Shown here one piece after another: positions 22,972 through 33,537 of a stretch of DNA of 64,000 nucleotides. The DNA comes from Bisporella sp. PMI_857 (lineage: Eukaryota > Ascomycota > Leotiomycetes > Helotiales > Helotiaceae), in the NCBI GenBank assembly GCA_021307315.1, contig JAJSPD010000006.1, forward strand, positions 62,001 to 126,000, in the 5' to 3' direction. Every line of letters starts with the position of its first letter. Within the stretch, counting starts at the first letter, position 1. Below the pieces are notes generated by a model. That model saw nothing but the letters and a program-made list of their open reading frames with translations, was not told the DNA's origin and did no database searches. A program made the translations under genes and the position numbers.

Positions 22972-24578
22972 TCACACCTCCGAGTGCCTCTTCTCCTCTT
23001 TCTCCTGCAGGTTCTCTTCCGTGCGAGAGTGGTCGAGCCATATATAATCGCCATTCTCGGATCTCCTCGCTCTTCTCTTCAAAATCTCTCGGACTACCTC
23101 CTTAACGCCCTGCTTGCCGTGTGAGTGTTCCACGAAAATGTCTGCCACTCGCTTCGTACTCTGGCCACCCTTCAACCAGACTTTGGCCACATCACTCTCC
23201 CTAGGGATACCGAATCGTTGCCATGGATATTCATTATAATCTCCATCACTTAATAGACGCAGACGTTGTGAGCCCTCTACTTCGAAGAAGGAATCCTCGA
23301 TCTTGTCCTCAGGCTTGATCTCCTCTAGCGAACCGGGTTGCCACTTCGGTGCCCCATCCTTACGGATTAGCAATGCATGCACGCCCTCCGTAAAATCCGG
23401 ATGGCGCATGAATTTGCCTGCAATTTGATGTTCCCGCTGGAAAGTCTCGGAAATAGACCAATTCCCGCCAAGACGCATCTGTTTAAGCGTTACATATACA
23501 GCCGTGGGAGATCGCTTATGAAGTGTTTCAATAGTCTTTTGAGCCCATTCTTTAGTATCTTTCCTCTGCTTGAAGAGCTGCAAGTATCTCGGGCACGCTA
23601 TTCTTGCTAAAACAACGATCGATAGCATTTCTGACCTCACCACCCAAAAGGATTGGTTCATCGTGTGGTAATCCCGTGCAGTATTCCTCGATGGTTGAAT
23701 TAATGAGTTGTAGTCGTTCTTCTAATGAGTCATAATCCTTGAATCTGAGCTCAGCCAGTCGGCGTTCTAGAGCAGGAAGAGAAGTTGAGTGGATATAGTG
23801 GGTAGCGATACCGGAGTAGAAGACATTGGCGCCTTTAAGTCTTTCACTGGTGAGAGCCAAATAAGTTCCGACTGCGCCAGGCATCCGTGGTAAGAAGAAT
23901 GAAGCTCCAACGTCTGGGAAGAACCCAATGGTGGTTTCCGGCATGGCGAACAGCGTCTTTTCCGTTGCTATCCGGAATGGAGCGTGGATGCTTAATCCAA
24001 CTCCTCCACCCATTGTTATGCCATCCAAGAAAGCAACAAATGGCTTTGTATATGTCGCAATAAGATGATCTAGCTTATATTCAAGACCAAAGTAATCCGT
24101 CGAACGCTGTTGGCCCTCTTCGCCTAATGTGTTGTCTTTAGCAAGAGCTGTGACATCGCCGCCTGCACAGAATGCCTTTGGGCCAGATCCCTTTATCACC
24201 ACAACGTTGGCTATATCCGACTTCGCCCATTCTTGTAATCTTGGTACAATCTTCCGCACCATAGAGCCATTGAGCGAGTGTAGCTTTTGGGGAACATTGA
24301 GCTCGATCGTCCGAACGCCAAACAGTGTATCAAAAAGTACGTCTTCTTTTGGGTCATCTGGTAATTCTCGGATTACCTCTGGGTCGCTCTTTGAGTCCGT
24401 AGCTGTAGTTATCTGATATTCTATTAGCAATGTCCAATTAATTGTGCTAAATAATACTTACGTGTGCCTTACCTGCAAACGCAGGACTCATTATTTTTGC
24501 CCTTAATGGCATTGCTCGTTGTGTTGAAATATACCGTCCCGCCGTTCCGGCTCTCGCAGAAAAGTGTTTCACAAACAT
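22972..24578 (-). CDS. EHD3: 3-hydroxyisobutyryl-CoA hydrolase / mitoribosomal mS47 (one frame break)
   Basis: This is a crotonase-fold protein of the HIBCH subfamily. In yeast the orthologue Ehd3 hydrolyses 3-hydroxyisobutyryl-CoA and is also found as mitoribosomal protein mS47. Exon 1 (24462-24578) is a basic presequence, MFVKHFSARAGTAGRYIS. A 49-nt intron follows (24413-24461). Exon 2 holds LNVPQKLHSLNGSMV, the AFCAGGDV box, the oxyanion-hole segment GITMGGGVGLS, and MPETTIGFFPDVGAS with the catalytic Glu and Asp. Near 23558-23565 one extra base (GAGGAAAG where GAGAAAG fits) breaks the frame before KEWAQKTIETL. Removing it gives 1557 nt and 518 residues. It is head-to-head with SMD2. Confidence 0.9.
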
Positions 24579-24839
24579 CAAGGGAGGTATGACACAGAGA
24601 AAGGAAAATATTTAGATTAATGCGTAGTATTCACAGGCCATTGATGTCTTATACACCTTTCGAAGATAAACCTCGGGAGGGTTTTTCGGGTTCGGTAAGG
24701 CTGGAAGGTCGACTGGAAAAGTGGGCCGGCAAGGAAAAAAGTTGCCCCGACAAGACTCGGTTTTAATGTAACCTCAATACTGAAGCTCAAATGGGCTATC
24801 CAGGCAGGCAGCGTTTTACCTTCCACAAACAACAACAAT
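24579..24839. promoter_or_regulatory. Shared divergent promoter region EHD3/SMD2
   Basis: The 261 bp between two start codons on opposite strands must hold both promoters. No specific site is claimed. Confidence 0.45.
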
Positions 24840-25363
24840 ATGGCAGACGCAAAGATTCAGTATGCGTATTTCCTTTATACTCCAAACAAAAAAGCGCTGA
24901 CTTTTTTGACAGGGAACTGTTGGCGAAACCACGGAATGAGCTCACGTAGCTGATCGTATCTAATCTATACAAGTTTTTAATACTGACCCTGTCTCAGCGA
25001 GTACGAGATTGCGCAAGTCGAGGAACACGAGTTTCAGCACTGGTCCTCTGTCCATCTCCAAACCGCTGTCAGATCACATACCCAGGTCCTCATATCATGC
25101 CGAAATAACAAGAAAGCTACTTGCGCGTGTGAAAGCTTTCGATAGGCATTGTAATATGGTGCTAGAGAATGTGAAGGAAATGTGGACAGAGACACCGAAG
25201 AACAGTGCTGGAAAGAAGGGACGACCAGTAAAACAAGGATCGGTTCATAAGCAAAATGTAGGTGAATCCCAAGATTCAATTGGCACCTTTTTTACCCAAA
25301 ATTCTAATGTATGACACTAGGTTCTTGAGAGGGGATTCTGTTATCCTTGTTCTTCTCAGTTAG
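24840..25363 (+). CDS. SMD2: Spliceosomal core protein Sm D2 (four frame breaks)
   Basis: SmD2 is part of the seven-member Sm ring on U1, U2, U4 and U5 snRNAs. Four exons fit: 24840-24859, 24913-24945, 24998-25257 and 25321-25363. The sequence reads MADAKIQ, ELLAKPRNELTEYEIAQVEE, then the Sm1 motif region, LLARVKAFDRHCNMVLENVK and the Sm2 end FLRGDSVILVLLS. The frame is broken by an extra T (25032-25034), a missing C near 25056, an extra A (25113-25115) and an extra A (25230-25233). The net correction takes 356 nt to 354 nt and 117 residues, the normal SmD2 size. Four breaks in one essential, nearly invariant protein are hard to explain except as sequence error. Confidence 0.92.
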
Positions 25364-27790
25364 GTTTTCAGCGCGGCGCAATTTTCCGGATGGCTAGCAT
25401 ACTGGTTGGGGTGGATCATCAAGGTATTCATGAACGGTGTTGAAAAGTTGCAGAATATACCACTTTCCGGAATGTCACAAATTCTTTCCTTGCACTAGTG
25501 TCAACCCTATTGCACTTTTCATTTCCTCTGTTGTCGCATAAAACCACATATTGCCTACCTCTTGCGCCGTTCCATGGGCTTGAGCGTCACTAAAAAAATT
25601 TAATCGTTCGTGGAATAAAGAATCAACGGCCTAGACAGCCGGTCCCATCCACCCTGTTGGCATTGATTAGTGTGCCAGGAGGACTAATCAGGACGAACAT
25701 ATTGTGTACACTAGGAAGCAGAGGAGCTCGGATTAGCGCAATAATTCAATAGTTACCAGGGATTCAAGGAAGTTAAGTGTTGATCAACAATCTATAATTG
25801 TCTATTAAGCATGAATCTATTGCTCTCTCAAGTCTGGAAGCCATCATCGATGTCGGTTTATGCTGCCCACACTTCAATAGAAGTCTCTACTGAGTATGGG
25901 TTGTCTACATGTTGAGATCGAAGTGACAAAACGATTTCGATTTCCCGTTTCAGAAAAAGGCTCCCACATGGAATTGCAATTTGGCTTTCTCTCAGTATTG
26001 TAAGGTAACATAATCGAGGTATGCGTGATCAAGTATGAAATATAATTTGATAGAATTGAGAAGGCGCTCTACTTCCCAGGATTAGAATTAATTCCCGCTG
26101 ATTATGATTTTCTAGTCAGCCATCCAGCTCAAGTGAGGATGATTGAAAAGCATCATACCTGCAAGGCTCCGCCATATTCCTCCAATTTCCATCAAGCGGA
26201 CGTAATGAGACATCAAGATCCCCAACCCACTCTCACCGCCCCGAATATATCAACAAAACAAGGCAATAAATCGAGAACAGAGACCCCGTTTCCGTTTCCC
26301 AACAATAAGAGCTAACTCATCATCGCTAGACCTTACCTACCAGCCAGCCAGTACACAAATGAGCGCAACAAGAGGCAAGGTTCCATATAGAGGTACCGGA
26401 GCTGCAGTCGTGGGGCAGTATGCTTTTATCGTGCAGATCCAAGGATCGTCCTGAACCGTACACTTCCAAACTGGGAACTTAGAACTTGTCGGATATTCTC
26501 CAGCGTTAGATAAAAGCTCTTCTTGTATCTCCTATGCGTAACCCCACCGACAGGTGTCAAGAATCCTTTCCATTAGCTCACAGGTTATTGCACTCCCATT
26601 CAGTAGGGACGGCATCCTTAATGAGAGGGCATCGGCGTCCCGAACTGAACAGGAATGTTGAAGTTTTCAATCCCTTCCCAACTACGAAGCTGATATGGCC
26701 TAAAGACTGACTCTGTAAGAAGCTTCTTCTTTTAGTTCTTTATGACCATGATAATTGACTTCTCCCTTGGGCGCTCACCTCTTGCCCATTTCCCATATCA
26801 ACAAGCAGGCACTATGTACACACTTTCATTCTACTATCACCAACTACAGCCACAAGGCCAACTCCTAGCCCAATGTGTACCTCACCCTCTTCCCCTCCAA
26901 GATTACTCCAGTCTCCTATCACCATTACATCTCGATCACGACCCTGCTCTTCTAAAATTGCAAAGCTCAAATCAGCCAACCCAATCCTCAAACCCTACCC
27001 CATGTACCTATTGTCACGGCTATATCATATGGTCTCTCCCTCACACACCTTGAACCCTCCATGGCCTCTGGTCTTTGAACGCTGGCCGGCAATGAATTCA
27101 GAGAACGATTTGAATCCAGAGAGTTTACATTGACTATGGCTTTTGAGCATTGACTGTGCGGGCCTTGTGTATTCAAGATGGGTTACATCCATCAACTACA
27201 TAGCCAAATGTAAAAGCATATTGCTGAATTCGCACGCAGAAGAATTAGAAGCCCCTTTTCTATGTAAGGAATGGTAGAAAAGCCCGTCAAAGATTTAGTG
27301 ACTGGTATAGTATATGCATTAATATTTCGGTGTTCCTGGAGTCCCGCCGAATTGTAGAAAGTATGAAAGATAACACGACATCTTGTTGTCAAACACATCT
27401 CTCTTGTGAAACTAATGGGCCACTGTCACATCAGAAGGCAGATACCATGTCAAGAGAAGAACACAGAGAGATGTTCTATGCCTGTATTCCTGCTATACGT
27501 TACCATATTATCACTATAAGGTACACCGTTAGGCCTAAATATTCCCATCAGATTTCACATGGTCATATTCAGCTCCACAGCTTGAGTACTATATCACACC
27601 TGATAATTAAATTTCAGGAATTGGGAGAAGAGGAAGATAGCCCTTGAACACATAGGGTTTATCTAAATCCCGCCAAAGCATACCTTGGGTATCCATTATT
27701 GCTACAAATCAGTTTCCCTGGAGCATGCTGCCTAGCTAGTTACATACCTCACCGCCATCTTTATAGTCCCAGGGCATTGAACCTATCTTG
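25364..27790. other. Gene-poor convergent spacer SMD2 / cyclodeaminase-family gene
   Basis: This is 2.4 kb of A/T-leaning sequence with only short frames without domain likeness. I see no RNA gene or long repeat. Confidence 0.5.
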
Positions 27791-29827
27791 TCAAAAATCG
27801 TCTACAGTTATACCGTATCCTTTCTCCCTTGCAAAACGAACTAATTCGTCACCAACCACCAGATCCACCAATCCTAGACCTACAGACTTGTATATGACAT
27901 TGCCTCTAGCAAGCCACTCTGTCATCTCTTCTTCATCTTTGGAATGTTTTTTCTTGTGGTGATCATTTAAGTCATGGCGTCGCTTCTGGAATGAGAGGTG
28001 AGATATCCAAGATGAGTTTGTGGATTCGGATTCTATTGAACTTAGTATGTTTGTGCCCGTACGCTAGGATGCCCGCGTTACGAGATTTCAGCAAATGAAA
28101 TCAAATACGTGATACGTACCACTTCTCAACGATGCCTTGGAACTACGGCGAGAGCTCCTACGACTTGAGTTCGTGATTTCGCTCAATGCGGATGCCATAC
28201 TACTCATACCACTATGGCCCAGGCCGCTCGGAAAATCAATGGACTCGTTATCTGTATCCCAAGCCATTAGTACTGTTCCTGAAGCCCAATAATGCAGAAG
28301 GGGATTGATTTGTTAGCTCCATACCATCTATTACACTCTCATCATTTTCTTCGTCCATCTCATGTGCAAATTGTTCAACCAGCATGACGATTTCTCCGAT
28401 TTCGACGATGTGATTCATTTGAAGTTCGGATTGTATAAGCTCCCCTGTTTGCCGCAATGACCTGGTGGTATCGACTAGGATACACCCTCCCTCAGCAGCG
28501 CGTTTCCGAAAATGCAGACCGCTTCCATGGTGTTTCACAGCTTGTTTTCTTTGTATCAAGTCAGCTAAAGTTCTTGGATATGCATTGGCAGATGCGGAAG
28601 AGAAGAGAAATTATACCTACAGTATTGCAGGTGGAAGTTCGATCATCCCAGGTTTATAACTTCCCACAGCAATTATCAATCTACCCTTGATTCGGCCGCT
28701 TGGATTTGTTAGGATTGTCTCTTCGAAAAGAGGAGCCTCCGCAGGTGTTGCACATATGATAATATCTGACGCTCTTAATTGACCCTTTAATAGCCGATGG
28801 TACTCCGCGTAACTAGGGGAGAGTACAGAGAATCTGGTATTATGCCTAGGATTTAGTATCAGAATAGGCTCGTCGCAAAATTTCAACCTAAGTACGTATA
28901 GACTTTCATCTCTAGGACGATTTGACCTACCATCCTTCTTCCTTCTTTACCACATTGTCGTAGCCGACAAAGGCCTTGAAGAACGTCTTAGACGTCTTAG
29001 ACAAACTATGATTGTGTATGTAGACGTGTTCTATGGTTTTACCCTTTTAAAATATCAGAGGATGTACCATGAACTAATCTGGGATTACTCACATGAAAAA
29101 GAAGTGCAAGTCGGAGATGCCAGAATCTTCAAAAGTTAGCTTAGTATCCGACTTGCGTTATAGGTGATCGCCACATACGCTTGTTTTCCTGATCCAAACA
29201 CTGTTATTGCTTTCACTTTCCTTCTCCTCACTATCAGCAGCGATGAAGCAAGAGCAGTTCTGAAAGCAGTGAGTTCACCAGCATTCATGAATGCGTACGC
29301 ATTTCCTCCATTGTCCATAAGGGTAAGGGAACCTGAGAAAGATGTCAGGAAATAGCTACTAATGTTAAGAAGTATGCAAAGGAAGATTCTCGCTTACCTT
29401 GAGGTGATGAGTTTATGCTTTGTTGTTCAAATGCATTTCTATGCACTGATAGAAACTCGGGCGGTGCAAGGGTAACAACTACACAGCATTAGTATTTGAG
29501 ATCTGAGCGATCACCAATCTCAAGCTTCAAATTACTAATATTTTATATCTTGGGATTGGAAACATGAAGGAGTATACCTTTCATACTAACGCCGGAAGAA
29601 CTCCGAGCGGGCATGACAAGAGTTGTGGTGCCATTATCATTCTCAGTCACCATTCGATCTTGTTGATTTTGGAAACATTCCGGGTTATCCTGGTTTCCGG
29701 TTGAGTATTCATGAAGGGCATTTCTCAGGGATTGTTGCATATGTTCGATCTCATCTCTATTCAGGTCGCCAAGGAGGTCCTGAATATCAGAGCTCGTGAG
29801 GACGGTGAGAGGTGTTGTATTCGCCAT
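27791..29827 (-). CDS. Ornithine cyclodeaminase / mu-crystallin family protein
   Basis: This is an NAD(P)-binding member of the OCD/mu-crystallin family; substrates in fungi are mostly unknown (ketimine, proline or ornithine-related). The start at 29827 reads MANTTPLTVLTSSDIQDLL. The family order follows: TTLVMPARSSS, LMDNGGNAYAFMNAGELTAF, RTALASSLL, then the Rossmann box TVFGSGKQ (continuing FWHLRLALLF after a 5' GTATGT intron near 29155). Next come IIICATPAEAPLF, GRLIIAVGSYKPGM, GCILVDTTRS and the C-terminal NVIYKSVGLGLVDLVVGDEL. About six short introns are needed. A Ser/Arg-rich insert (SSRRSSRRSSKAS) sits between the last two conserved parts. At least one break is likely near 29095. Exon edges are approximate. 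Confidence 0.8.
28985..29002. repeat. Direct 9-bp duplication GTCTTAGAC
   Basis: Two exact adjacent copies of GTCTTAGAC lie inside the cyclodeaminase-family coding region. On the coding strand they give a repeated SKT-type tripeptide. It looks like a small in-frame tandem duplication. Confidence 0.7.
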
Positions 29828-30473
29828 CGAGTCCGATTCTAAGAAAGGTCCTTATATGTGGTCAACTAACAATATATACAGAGCCAACTGCTTAAAATAT
29901 TATCTTTCCTAGTTTCAATGAAGCGAAATGCGAAATATCAAAGTATTCGCCGGCTGGTGATGTACAGCTTTCTTATATCAACCACGACAAAAAGGATAGT
30001 GGACTTCCTGGCCGGACTTTGGGGGCTTGCAAATGAGAAGCCTCTATGAAGTATGTATTACCTTGCATAAAGCGGATGAGTAATGTAGGCAGACTTGACC
30101 GGAAGCAATGGCAAGATAATGAGGAATAAGTGAAGGATGGAGGGGTGAGTGGTTGAAAACGCCAATCTAACCGCATTGCAGTTCTTATCTTAGCGTCTTA
30201 GGATAGGTTCCCTTTTTGGGGGTTTCGTCGGATCGGCTTTAGGGCTTAAGAATCCACGGCGTATCCTGTGCCTCTAATAAAGCATGGGCTTGGCTTCAAC
30301 ATCAAAAGCGGGAGGAGGAGATACCGGAATTAAGCAGATTTTAGGATATATATAACAACCTCGTCCTTGATTTGGGACTATCTACACTTATTTTACTGTC
30401 AAAGACATCGGAAGAGAAACCTCCCCACAGTCTAAAATCAGCTTTACTATTTCCAAAAACTTTTAGTCTTAAG
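29828..30473. promoter_or_regulatory. Divergent upstream region cyclodeaminase/aldo-keto reductase
   Basis: This is the 646-bp spacer between two divergently transcribed genes. A TATA-like run (TATATATAA, 30347-30355) lies about 120 bp upstream of the reductase ATG and is a plausible core promoter element. Nothing else is clear. Confidence 0.45.
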
Positions 30474-31607
30474 ATGGAATACACACGGCTTGGAACTTCT
30501 GGCCTCAAGATCTCCAAGGTCATTCTTGGTGCAATGTCATTTGGTTCCTCTCAATGGCAAGATTGGGTCATAGACGAGGATAAAGCTCTTCCACTTCTCA
30601 AGCATGCTTATGATGTAGGCCTGAACACCTGGGACACTGCAGATGTCTACTCGAATGGAAGGTCTGAGGAGATTATTGGGAAGGCATTGAAGCAGTATGA
30701 GATTCCACGCAACAAGGTTGTCATTCTAAGCAAATGCTACTTCGGCGTCGCGGACGATGGTTCTCAACCACCCATCGGTGCAAGTATGGTCAATGATGGA
30801 AAGCTGGTCAACCAAGTTGGGTTGAGTAGGAAGCATATCTTCGATGCTGTTGATGCGAGTGTGAATAGGCTGGGTACGTACATTGATGTTTTGCAAATTC
30901 ATCGCCTGGATAGAGATACACCACGAGAGGAGATTATGAGAGCCCTGAATGATGTTGTGGAAAGTGGCAAGGTCCGGTATATTGGTGCTAGTAGTGTCAG
31001 TGTTCTGAGGCAGCGTAAGAGAAGTAAGACTAATTGGGAATAGATGGCTGCATGGGAGTTTCAGACTCTTCAGAATATAGCAGACAAACATGGATGGCAC
31101 AAATTCGTCTCCATGCAGAACTATTACAACCTGCTCTATCGTGAAGAAGGTTAATATCATTACTCTTCTTATATTAAAAATAGATCTGACTTTGCAACAG
31201 AGCGGGAAATGATTCCTTACTGCCAGGACACAGGGGTTGGTCTGATCCCATGGTCCCCAGTTGCCCGAGGAGCACTCACGCGGCCATTTGATGACCGCAG
31301 CACAGCCAGGGAAAAGAGCGATAGGATGCTAAATGCCATGATTCGTGGAAAAGAGACCGAAATTGACAAGCAGGTTATCAGCAGAGTTGAGGAAATCGCA
31401 AAGAAGAAAAGTGTATCTATGGCCAATATCGCAACTGCTTGGTGCTTGAGCAAGAGCCTAGTCAATCCAATTGTTGGCTTGAGCAGCCCCGAGAGAATCA
31501 ATCAAGCTGTCGAAAGTGTAAAGTTCGCAAGCTCAGGTAAGCTTACTCCTGAAGATATTGCGTATCTTGAGGAAGGATATGCGCCTAAGGAGAGTCAAGG
31601 GTTTTAG
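30474..31607 (+). CDS. Aldo/keto reductase
   Basis: This is an NADPH-dependent oxidoreductase of the AKR fold, similar to fungal YakC/Aad-type enzymes; the substrate is unknown. Exons 30474-30995, 31044-31149 and 31201-31607 total 1035 nt and 344 residues without a break. Motifs are [19 protein letters not shown] at the N-terminus, the [12 protein letters not shown] box with catalytic Asp and Tyr, a Lys in [17 protein letters not shown] in the place of the usual histidine strand, [20 protein letters not shown] and [10 protein letters not shown]. The cofactor-binding end is [15 protein letters not shown] prefer the ATG at 30474 over the in-frame upstream ATG because the AKR fold begins there. 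Confidence 0.9.
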
Positions 31608-32898
31608 GAAAGCAAGGTTATGTGGGGAATCACATGGAGATCCTTCGCCTATAGCCCTATTGGGCTTGCGCATAATAACATACTCAACAATACCTCAAAA
31701 ACAAGAGCATGCAGGCGCATGTAAGGAATAGGGAATTTTGGTCAAGGCCAATAAGCACTTCCTACATATTATGTGGCCTCCCAAATTCGATTACCAGGAT
31801 ATACTTTACTTGTCTAGACATCTTCAATACTTCGTGGTATTTCCTTGACTGTCGTTTTCTTTGGAGTAGTCTACCAATACGCGTTACTATCATCAAAATA
31901 CCTACATGTTCAACTAGTCAATACTTCCTATTCCATCCCATTTCGCGCTACACCCCGCCTCGATTGGGAGCGAGTTGAGCTTGTAAGTAGCACTGTGCAC
32001 TAAACTATGGGTCAATAGAAAAATAGAGCAGGGTAGCTGTCAAACCCGAGATAAACCGATCAAGGAAATTAACAAGAACAAATATATTTGATGCAAAGGG
32101 CGTTACGACTACTCCGTGACTGGTATCAAGTGTTTTATCAATACGTGTTGTCTTGGAACTGGCTTTAAAACCAGCCTTCATTAGTAAAGTTTTCTTCAAT
32201 ATAAAAATGAACGAGGCAGAATAATAATAATACAAAGGATTGACGAATGAAACTCGCCAAGTGGAATGTATCTGGCGCTCTTAGCATTAAGTATGGGATA
32301 TAGTTTGGTGTTCTGACTCTGTGGTAAGGGATTTTGACGGGCGAGATTGGAATGAAAAATATAATGCACTTCAGACAAACAATGGCCTACATCATTCCAT
32401 CTCTTTTCCAAATTCGATAGTCAAGAGGGTTAAACGAGCAAACTGCTGACCACTAAAACCCATGATATAGCTAGGCTATTCCCTGGAATATGTCAAACTC
32501 TCAACAGCACCGCAACATCCTCAACACTGAATTTATGCCAGAACGTTATTTAATGTTATTGTGAATAGTTACTCTGGAATGCCTGCGTATAAACTGTTTC
32601 ATCATTTTTGCCGTATGCCTTGATGTTTAACATCCTGGGGGCCGTACCTCTATTACTGTACATTCGCCTATTCATTGCGATAGTTGTGATGACTCCGTGT
32701 GAGTACAGATTATTCATGACATTTACAATATACTTAAGAATACACTCAACTCCCCAACAGGCATCTGCAGAAGCTCTCACTCAAGTACCATACGCACAAA
32801 ACTCCGTCACCGTCGAAACAAGAAATCGAGCACGTGAATCGTGCAAACAATATTACTGACAAAATGTCAGTCCACCTCTCTTCTGCTGCTTCCCACCC
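31608..32898. other. Intergenic spacer
   Basis: This is 1.3 kb without recognisable coding, RNA or repeat structure. The last part should hold the promoter of the next gene. Confidence 0.5.
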
Positions 32899-33537
32899 AT
32901 GCCAGTCAACTCCTCCTACAACAACAAGCCGCACCACGACCCGCACCGTGCAGACCACCTCGCAGTTCACGACTCATTCATGAAGTATGCAAGCAGCGTA
33001 CAAGACACTATCGAGCAGGCACGAAGGACAGCAGTCTTAGTGGCACTCATCACCGGCCAGGGGCTCGAGCCATCATCATTCTCACATGAAGTTCCTTATA
33101 TTATGGAAGATATTTTCCAGCCATTCTTCACAGTAGACGGAAAGCCGGAGCTGATTGATATGTCGCGGGAGGAGAACTGGGAGAATAATCCTATTGAGTT
33201 TGGCGAGACGCCTTATGTGCTCTATCTCACGGCTCGGCTGGATGGGAACCTGGCGTTCTCACATCGATATTTTGCCTGTCCGGCAGGTGGAGGGGGATTG
33301 GATGCGGCGATGGGGGGGCAGCACTGGGTTGAGCCAGAGGAGTCACAGGATAAATGGGAGGAGGCATCGAAATTGCATTGGTGGGCTGCAGGCAAACCTA
33401 CGTTTGATATGACGGCAGAGAAGTGGGACTTCAAGTGTCCAACGCATTCAGTATTCTATCGGTATGAGACACTACCAGCGATGACTGGTTATCCCGCACA
33501 TACGATGCTGACTGACTTGAATCATTATTTAGGCTGA
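32899..33537 (+). CDS. Uncharacterised protein, 212 residues
   Basis: This is an intact single-exon frame that I do not recognise. The N-terminus is Asn/His-rich and is followed by a likely helix around residues 28-50 (SFMKYASSVQDTIEQARR). The rest is mixed alpha/beta in character with many aromatic residues and several Trp, for example WVEPEESQDKWEEASKLHWW. It ends near HTMLTDLNHYLG. There is no signal peptide, membrane span or catalytic motif I can name. The aromatic, soluble composition and the absence of a break suggest a real globular protein, possibly restricted to fungi. Confidence 0.55.
   Translation: MPVNSSYNNKPHHDPHRADHLAVHDSFMKYASSVQDTIEQARRTAVLVALITGQGLEPSSFSHEVPYIMEDIFQPFFTVDGKPELIDMSREENWENNPIEFGETPYVLYLTARLDGNLAFSHRYFACPAGGGGLDAAMGGQHWVEPEESQDKWEEASKLHWWAAGKPTFDMTAEKWDFKCPTHSVFYRYETLPAMTGYPAHTMLTDLNHYLG

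Noticed and set aside
26742..27133. Overlapping frames of about 100 codons on the plus strand
   Set aside because: They are Pro/Leu/Ser-rich products of pyrimidine-rich non-coding sequence and have no domain.
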